Below, piece after piece: positions 60,374 to 64,000 of a stretch of 64,000 nt of DNA. Position 1 is the first letter of the stretch. The number at the start of each line of letters is the position of its first letter. Under the pieces are notes generated by a model that was given only the letters and a program-made list of their open reading frames with translations, was not told where the DNA came from and ran no database searches. This DNA is from Pseudomonadota bacterium (lineage in GTDB: Bacteria; Pseudomonadota; Gammaproteobacteria; Burkholderiales; Burkholderiaceae_E), in NCBI GenBank assembly GCA_023388075.1, contig JAEWGX010000117.1:1-64000 (forward strand), written 5' to 3'. The translations under genes and the position numbers were made by a program.

Positions 60374-61140
60374 GCGCGGCGGTGGCGGAGTCGGTGTCGG
60401 CATCGCCGGCAGCGGGCTCGCTTCCGACGCCAGTGGCGGCTTCGCCTTCCGGGGCGCCCGTGCCCGCGGCGGCTCCGGCGTGGTCCTTGCGGCGTATCCG
60501 GTGGGCGCCCGCCTGCCGCATCGTTCCGACCCGGCATCCCACTGTCTACCTGTTCGACCGGGTGGCCCAGCCGGAGGACTTCGAGGCGCTCTACGCCTTG
60601 GAGGCCCTGACGAACGACCGCGTGCGGGACGAGATCGGCTGCATCGGGCTGGTCGCCCCGGAGGATCGTGTCTTCGGCCCGGGCACTGGCCCGATCATGG
60701 CCGCGTTCACCCATCTCAACCCGTCCGGCAGCCGGTTTTCCGACGGCAGCTATGGCGTCTTCTACGCCGCGCGGGAGCGGGCCACCGCGATCGCGGAGAC
60801 GCGCTACCACCACGCGCGCTTCCTCGCCGCCACCCGGGAGCCGCCGATGCACCTGCCGATGCGCCTCTATCACGTGCGCATCGACGCCCGGCTGCACGAC
60901 CTGCGCGAGGCGGGGGGCGATATCCACGACCCGGGCTCCTACGCCGCAGCGCAGCGGACGGCGGCGGCGCTGCGGTCGGAGGGTTCGGCCGGCGTCGTCT
61001 ATCGCAGCGTCCGCCATCCCGAGGGACAATGCGTCGGCCTGTTCAAGCCTCGCGGCGCGCGCGACTGCCTGCATGCCGCCTACCTGCTCTACATCTGGGA
61101 CGGCACCACGTTCTCCAGCATCTACCAGCAGACGGACTGA
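60370..61140 (+). CDS. RES-domain toxin (NAD+ phosphorylase family)
   Basis: 256 aa from a TTG start overlapping the antitoxin stop; GAGGCGGGGG lies upstream. After an Ala/Ser/Pro-rich N-terminus of about 40 residues the RES domain follows with CRIVPTRHP (Arg), FSDGSYGVFYAARERATAIAE (Tyr and Glu) and a late Ser in SVRHPEGQCVGLFKP. RES toxins deplete NAD+ and stop growth. A GTG 4 codons later is another possible start. Confidence 0.92.
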   Translation: MSAAVAESVSASPAAGSLPTPVAASPSGAPVPAAAPAWSLRRIRWAPACRIVPTRHPTVYLFDRVAQPEDFEALYALEALTNDRVRDEIGCIGLVAPEDRVFGPGTGPIMAAFTHLNPSGSRFSDGSYGVFYAARERATAIAETRYHHARFLAATREPPMHLPMRLYHVRIDARLHDLREAGGDIHDPGSYAAAQRTAAALRSEGSAGVVYRSVRHPEGQCVGLFKPRGARDCLHAAYLLYIWDGTTFSSIYQQTD

Positions 61141-61205
61141 CATCCACCGGCAGACGAACTGACGCGGGCGACGACGTGGCGACCAACCGGACCCGGATCG
61201 ACTGA

Positions 61206-62198
61206 ATGCATACCGAACCCCTGTTGCGTTCCCTGCGCGCGCTCGGCCTCGTGGCCGCGGACGAGCAGCCAGTGCTCAAGCCGCTTGCCGGCGGCGTGTC
61301 CTCGGACATCCTGCTGGTCGAATCGCGCGCCGGTCCCTTCTGCGTCAAGCGGGCGCTGCCCCGGCTCAAGGTCGCGGCATTGTGGGAGGCTCCGGTGGAG
61401 CGCAACGCCGCCGAGGCCGCGTGGATGCGCGCGGTGTCGCAATGGCTGCCGGCCAGCGTGCCGCGGCTGCTCGGAGAGGACACCGCCCTCGGGCTCTTCG
61501 CGATGGAGTACCTGGAGCCGGAGGCCTACCCGGTCTGGAAGGCGGAGCTGCGCGACGGGCGGATCGATCCGGCCTTCGCCGGCGAGGTCGGCCGGCAGCT
61601 CGTGCTGATCCATCGGCGCAGCGCCGGCAGCGAGGCGCTGGCGGCAACGTTCGCCAACGACGGGATCTTCGAGCCCATCCGGCTGGAGCCATACCTGCGC
61701 GCCACCGGCCGGCGCCATCCGGATCTCGCCTCCCGCCTGGAGGCGCTCGCCGATCGGACGCTCGCCACCCGACGGGTGCTGGTGCACGGCGATGTCAGCC
61801 CCAAGAACATTCTCCGTGGCCCCGCCGGCCCGGTCTTCCTGGATGCCGAATGCGCCTGGTACGGCGACCCGGCATTCGATCTCGCCTTCTGTCTGAACCA
61901 CCTGTTGCTCAAGGCTGCCTGGCAGCCACAATGGAGGGAGCGCTATCGCGCCTCGTTCGACGCGCTTGCGACGGGCTACCTCGCCGCAGTGGACTGGGAG
62001 CCGGTCGCGGACTTCGAACGCCGTTGCGCCGAGCTGCTGCCGGGTCTTTGGCTGGCGCGCATCGACGGCAAGTCCCCGGTGGAGTACCTCACCGAGGAGC
62101 CGGACCGGGATCGGGTCCGGCGAGCGGCGCGCGGCCTGCTCGCCGAGCCGGTCGCGCGGCTCTCGGAGGTGGCGGATTCCTGGAACGGGCAGACATGA
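61206..62198 (+). CDS. Aminoglycoside-phosphotransferase (APH) family small-molecule kinase
   Basis: 330 aa protein-kinase-like fold. The catalytic loop HGDVSPKNIL (about 196-205, Asp base) and the metal-binding DAE of FLDAECAW (about 216) are intact, with VKRALPRL as the ATP lysine. Such kinases phosphorylate sugars, choline, homoserine or related alcohols; aminoglycoside resistance is unlikely. It is followed after 16 nt by an enolase paralogue, so it likely makes a phosphorylated hydroxy acid or sugar for that enzyme. Upstream is the RES toxin gene (65 nt). Confidence 0.88.
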   Translation: MHTEPLLRSLRALGLVAADEQPVLKPLAGGVSSDILLVESRAGPFCVKRALPRLKVAALWEAPVERNAAEAAWMRAVSQWLPASVPRLLGEDTALGLFAMEYLEPEAYPVWKAELRDGRIDPAFAGEVGRQLVLIHRRSAGSEALAATFANDGIFEPIRLEPYLRATGRRHPDLASRLEALADRTLATRRVLVHGDVSPKNILRGPAGPVFLDAECAWYGDPAFDLAFCLNHLLLKAAWQPQWRERYRASFDALATGYLAAVDWEPVADFERRCAELLPGLWLARIDGKSPVEYLTEEPDRDRVRRAARGLLAEPVARLSEVADSWNGQT

Positions 62199-62214
62199 GT
62201 GGGAGGCGGCAAAG

Positions 62215-63531
62215 GTGATCAGGAGCAGCGAAATCGCCGAGGTCTACGGGCGGCGGGTGTGGGATTCCCGGGGCCGCCCGACGATCGAGGCCGAGGTTTC
62301 CCTGGACGACGGCAGCGTCGGCCGGGGTATCGCGCCTGCCGGTGCGTCCCGGGGCTCGCATGAAGCCGTGGACAAGCGCGACGGGGGAGAGCGACTGGGC
62401 GGCCATGACGTGACGGCCGCGCTCGCGGGCATCGTGCGGGAGATCGGTCCGGCGCTCCTGGGGATGGACGCCGCGGAGCAGGCCCTGGTGGACGATCGCC
62501 TGGTGCGGCTCGACGGCACCCCGAACAAGGAGCGCCTCGGCGGCAACGCGATCGTCGCCGTGTCGCTCGCGTGCCTGCATGCCGCCGCCGCCAGCGCCGG
62601 CGTCCCGGTCTGGCGGTATCTTGCCGGCGATGCGGCGGTCCGCCTGCCGATGCCGGAGATCCAGATCTTCGGCGGCGGTGCGCACGCCGGCCGCCGCATC
62701 GATATCCAGGACCTGATGGTGATGCCGATAGCCGCGACGAGCTTCGAGCAGGCGATCGAGATGACCGCGGAGGTATATCTCGCCGCCGGCCGCATCATGG
62801 CCGATGCCGGCAAGCTCCAGGGCGTGGCCGACGAAGGTGGCTACTGGCCGGTATTCGAGAGCAACGAGCAGGCGCTGGAGACGCTTCTGCGCGCGATCGA
62901 GGCGGCCGGCTTCGACCCGGGCGGCGAGGTGGCGATCTCGCTCGATATCGCCGCCTCCGAGTTCGGCCGCGCGGGACGCTACCGCCTCGGGCTCGAGTCG
63001 CGCGAGCTGGACAGCGATGGACTCTGCGAGCTGCTTTCGCGGTGGTGCGAACGCTACCCCATCGTCTCGGTGGAGGATCCGCTCGCCGAGGACGATCCCG
63101 AGGGCCTGCGCCGCTTCACTGCCGCGGTGGGCGAGCGGGTCCAGGTGATCGGGGACGACTTCCTGGTGACGAACGCGCAGCGGGTGACGGAGGCCGCGGC
63201 GAGCGGCGCGGTCAACGCGGTGCTGGTGAAGGTGAACCAGGCGGGGACCGTCACCGAGGCCCATGCCGCGCTGCTGGCGGGACGGGACGCCGGCTTCGGC
63301 ACCATCGTCTCGGCGCGGTCCGGCGAGACCGAGGATCTCAGCATCGCGCATCTCGCCGTCGGCTGGGATGCCGGGCAGTTCAAGGTGGGCTCGTTCTCCC
63401 GCTCCGAGCGGATGGCGAAGTGGAACGAGATGATCCGCATCGAGTCCGCCATGGGGTCCGGCGCGCGCTTCGTCGGCCGCGACTGGCGGCCGCGCGCGGC
63501 CGCCGCCACCTCGAGCCCCCGCGCCGACTGA
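62215..63531 (+). CDS. Divergent enolase paralogue
   Basis: 438 aa from GTG, with GGGAGG 8 nt upstream. The enolase family is clear: WDSRGRPTIEAEV, LGGNAIVAVS, ADEGGYWP (Glu207), the metal ligands in SLDIAASEF, VEDPLAEDD and IGDDFLVT, and Lys339 in LVKVNQAGT. Two positions differ from true enolase: the substrate-phosphate His of SHRSGETED is Ala367 (SARSGETED), and NGGSHA reads GGGAHA. It therefore probably acts on a different 2-phospho or 2-hydroxy compound. It converges directly with the LysR gene; the stop codons are adjacent. Confidence 0.85.
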   Translation: MIRSSEIAEVYGRRVWDSRGRPTIEAEVSLDDGSVGRGIAPAGASRGSHEAVDKRDGGERLGGHDVTAALAGIVREIGPALLGMDAAEQALVDDRLVRLDGTPNKERLGGNAIVAVSLACLHAAAASAGVPVWRYLAGDAAVRLPMPEIQIFGGGAHAGRRIDIQDLMVMPIAATSFEQAIEMTAEVYLAAGRIMADAGKLQGVADEGGYWPVFESNEQALETLLRAIEAAGFDPGGEVAISLDIAASEFGRAGRYRLGLESRELDSDGLCELLSRWCERYPIVSVEDPLAEDDPEGLRRFTAAVGERVQVIGDDFLVTNAQRVTEAAASGAVNAVLVKVNQAGTVTEAHAALLAGRDAGFGTIVSARSGETEDLSIAHLAVGWDAGQFKVGSFSRSERMAKWNEMIRIESAMGSGARFVGRDWRPRAAAATSSPRAD

Positions 63532-64000
63532 TCAGCGACGCGCCGTACCCTGCTCGGCGAGCGCGGCAACCAGCGCCTTGGCGGCGCTGGTCAAGGTGCC
63601 GCGACGGCGCGACGTGATTCCCACCATCCGCTCCCAGCGTGGCGCATTGACCGGGAGCACCGCCAGCAGCCCCGCCTGCTCCTCCCAGTGGATCATCTCG
63701 CGCGGCAGGAAGCTCAGGAACTCGCCCTGCAGCACCAGCGTCTTGAGCAGCACGGCCGACGTGGTCTCGATCTCCGCTTCCACGGGCTTCAGGCCCGCGT
63801 CCAGGAACAGCTCGTCCAATGCCCGGCGCTCCAGCTCGCGCCGACGGGCAAGCACCCAGCGCTGGCCGAGCAGCTCGGACGGCGTCACCGTGCGACGGCG
63901 GGCAAGGGGGTGGTCGGGCCGGGCGATCACGGCCGCCTCGTCGCTGTGCAGGATGCGGTGGCTCAGGTCGGGATCCGACGCGGTCCGCGGGATGGACGAG
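63532..64000 (-). CDS. LysR-family transcriptional regulator, effector domain (partial)
   Basis: The C-terminal 155 codons are inside the window; the N-terminal DNA-binding domain lies beyond the edge. Reading in from position 64000 the frame gives IPRTASDPDLSHRILHSDEAAVIARPDHPLARR, split by me into two matches: the LysR substrate-binding pattern and the ARPDHPLA motif. A GTG at 63930 is an internal codon, not the start. It faces the enolase paralogue and may control the kinase-enolase unit. Confidence 0.88.
   Translation of the reverse strand, partial: SSIPRTASDPDLSHRILHSDEAAVIARPDHPLARRRTVTPSELLGQRWVLARRRELERRALDELFLDAGLKPVEAEIETTSAVLLKTLVLQGEFLSFLPREMIHWEEQAGLLAVLPVNAPRWERMVGITSRRRGTLTSAAKALVAALAEQGTARR

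Noticed and set aside
1..64000. CRISPR arrays, insertion sequences, prophage or integrase genes
   Set aside because: No repeat-spacer array, transposase motif, phage gene or terminal inverted repeat was found by reading both strands.

Overview
The window is a 64 kb piece of a high-GC bacterial chromosome, roughly two-thirds G+C by eye. Gene content points to a betaproteobacterium, probably Burkholderiales-like: a Bug/TctC solute receptor, a DUF1631 protein, a pgsA end beside tRNA-Gly, a gentisate dioxygenase linked to a Rieske hydroxylase, and a large single-chain PurL. This assignment is inferred from gene content only. No CRISPR array, insertion sequence, prophage or rRNA operon was seen.

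Layout. 1-132: end of pgsA. 604-8688: tRNA-Gly, then a catabolic block (2-hydroxyacid dehydrogenase, HyuA/HyuB, FAH-family hydrolase, RidA-like protein, Bug receptor), then tRNA-Cys. 8769-15101: a membrane-anchored HtrA protease and a complete branched-chain amino-acid-type ABC operon (receptor, livH, livM, livG, livF). 15236-20476: an XRE/ImmA-IrrE-type regulator, a single-domain response regulator, a small membrane protein and a transporter-sensor kinase fusion. 20631-23358: a 2OG-Fe(II) oxygenase, AlkB, an Ada that lacks its N-terminal sensor domain, and CsbD. 23392-25796: two small unknown genes, tRNA-Leu, a TesA-type esterase and a lone YbbA-like ATPase.

25854-33941 is one minus-strand operon read as glutamate dehydrogenase, N-formylglutamate amidohydrolase, DUF1704 (QEGLA/MATCAP-like metallopeptidase), GshB-like ATP-grasp ligase, DadA-like oxidase and NnrD. 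Several junctions are stop/start overlaps. It is the best candidate here for an uncharacterised system. 33986-36689 is otsA-otsB (trehalose) and 36728-40762 is purL. 40883-44109 holds a cysteine-cluster protein, an MBL hydrolase and an MnmC-type oxidoreductase.

44229-49989 carries an SDR lacking its catalytic Tyr, then the URC-type uracil catabolism genes (GTP cyclohydrolase II-like, DUF1688, upp) and glutathione reductase. 50014-52867 is a gentisate 1,2-dioxygenase plus Rieske hydroxylase operon. Divergent from it are a beta-alanine/omega-amino-acid aminotransferase and a semialdehyde dehydrogenase, which fit with C3 products of uracil breakdown. 56260-58665 is a DUF1631 protein. 58876-61140 holds a LacI regulator and an Xre/RES toxin-antitoxin pair. 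The window closes with an APH-family kinase, a divergent enolase paralogue and a LysR regulator cut by the edge.

Start codons were set by ribosome-binding sites, overlaps and family N-termini. Where the start is unsure the entry says so.
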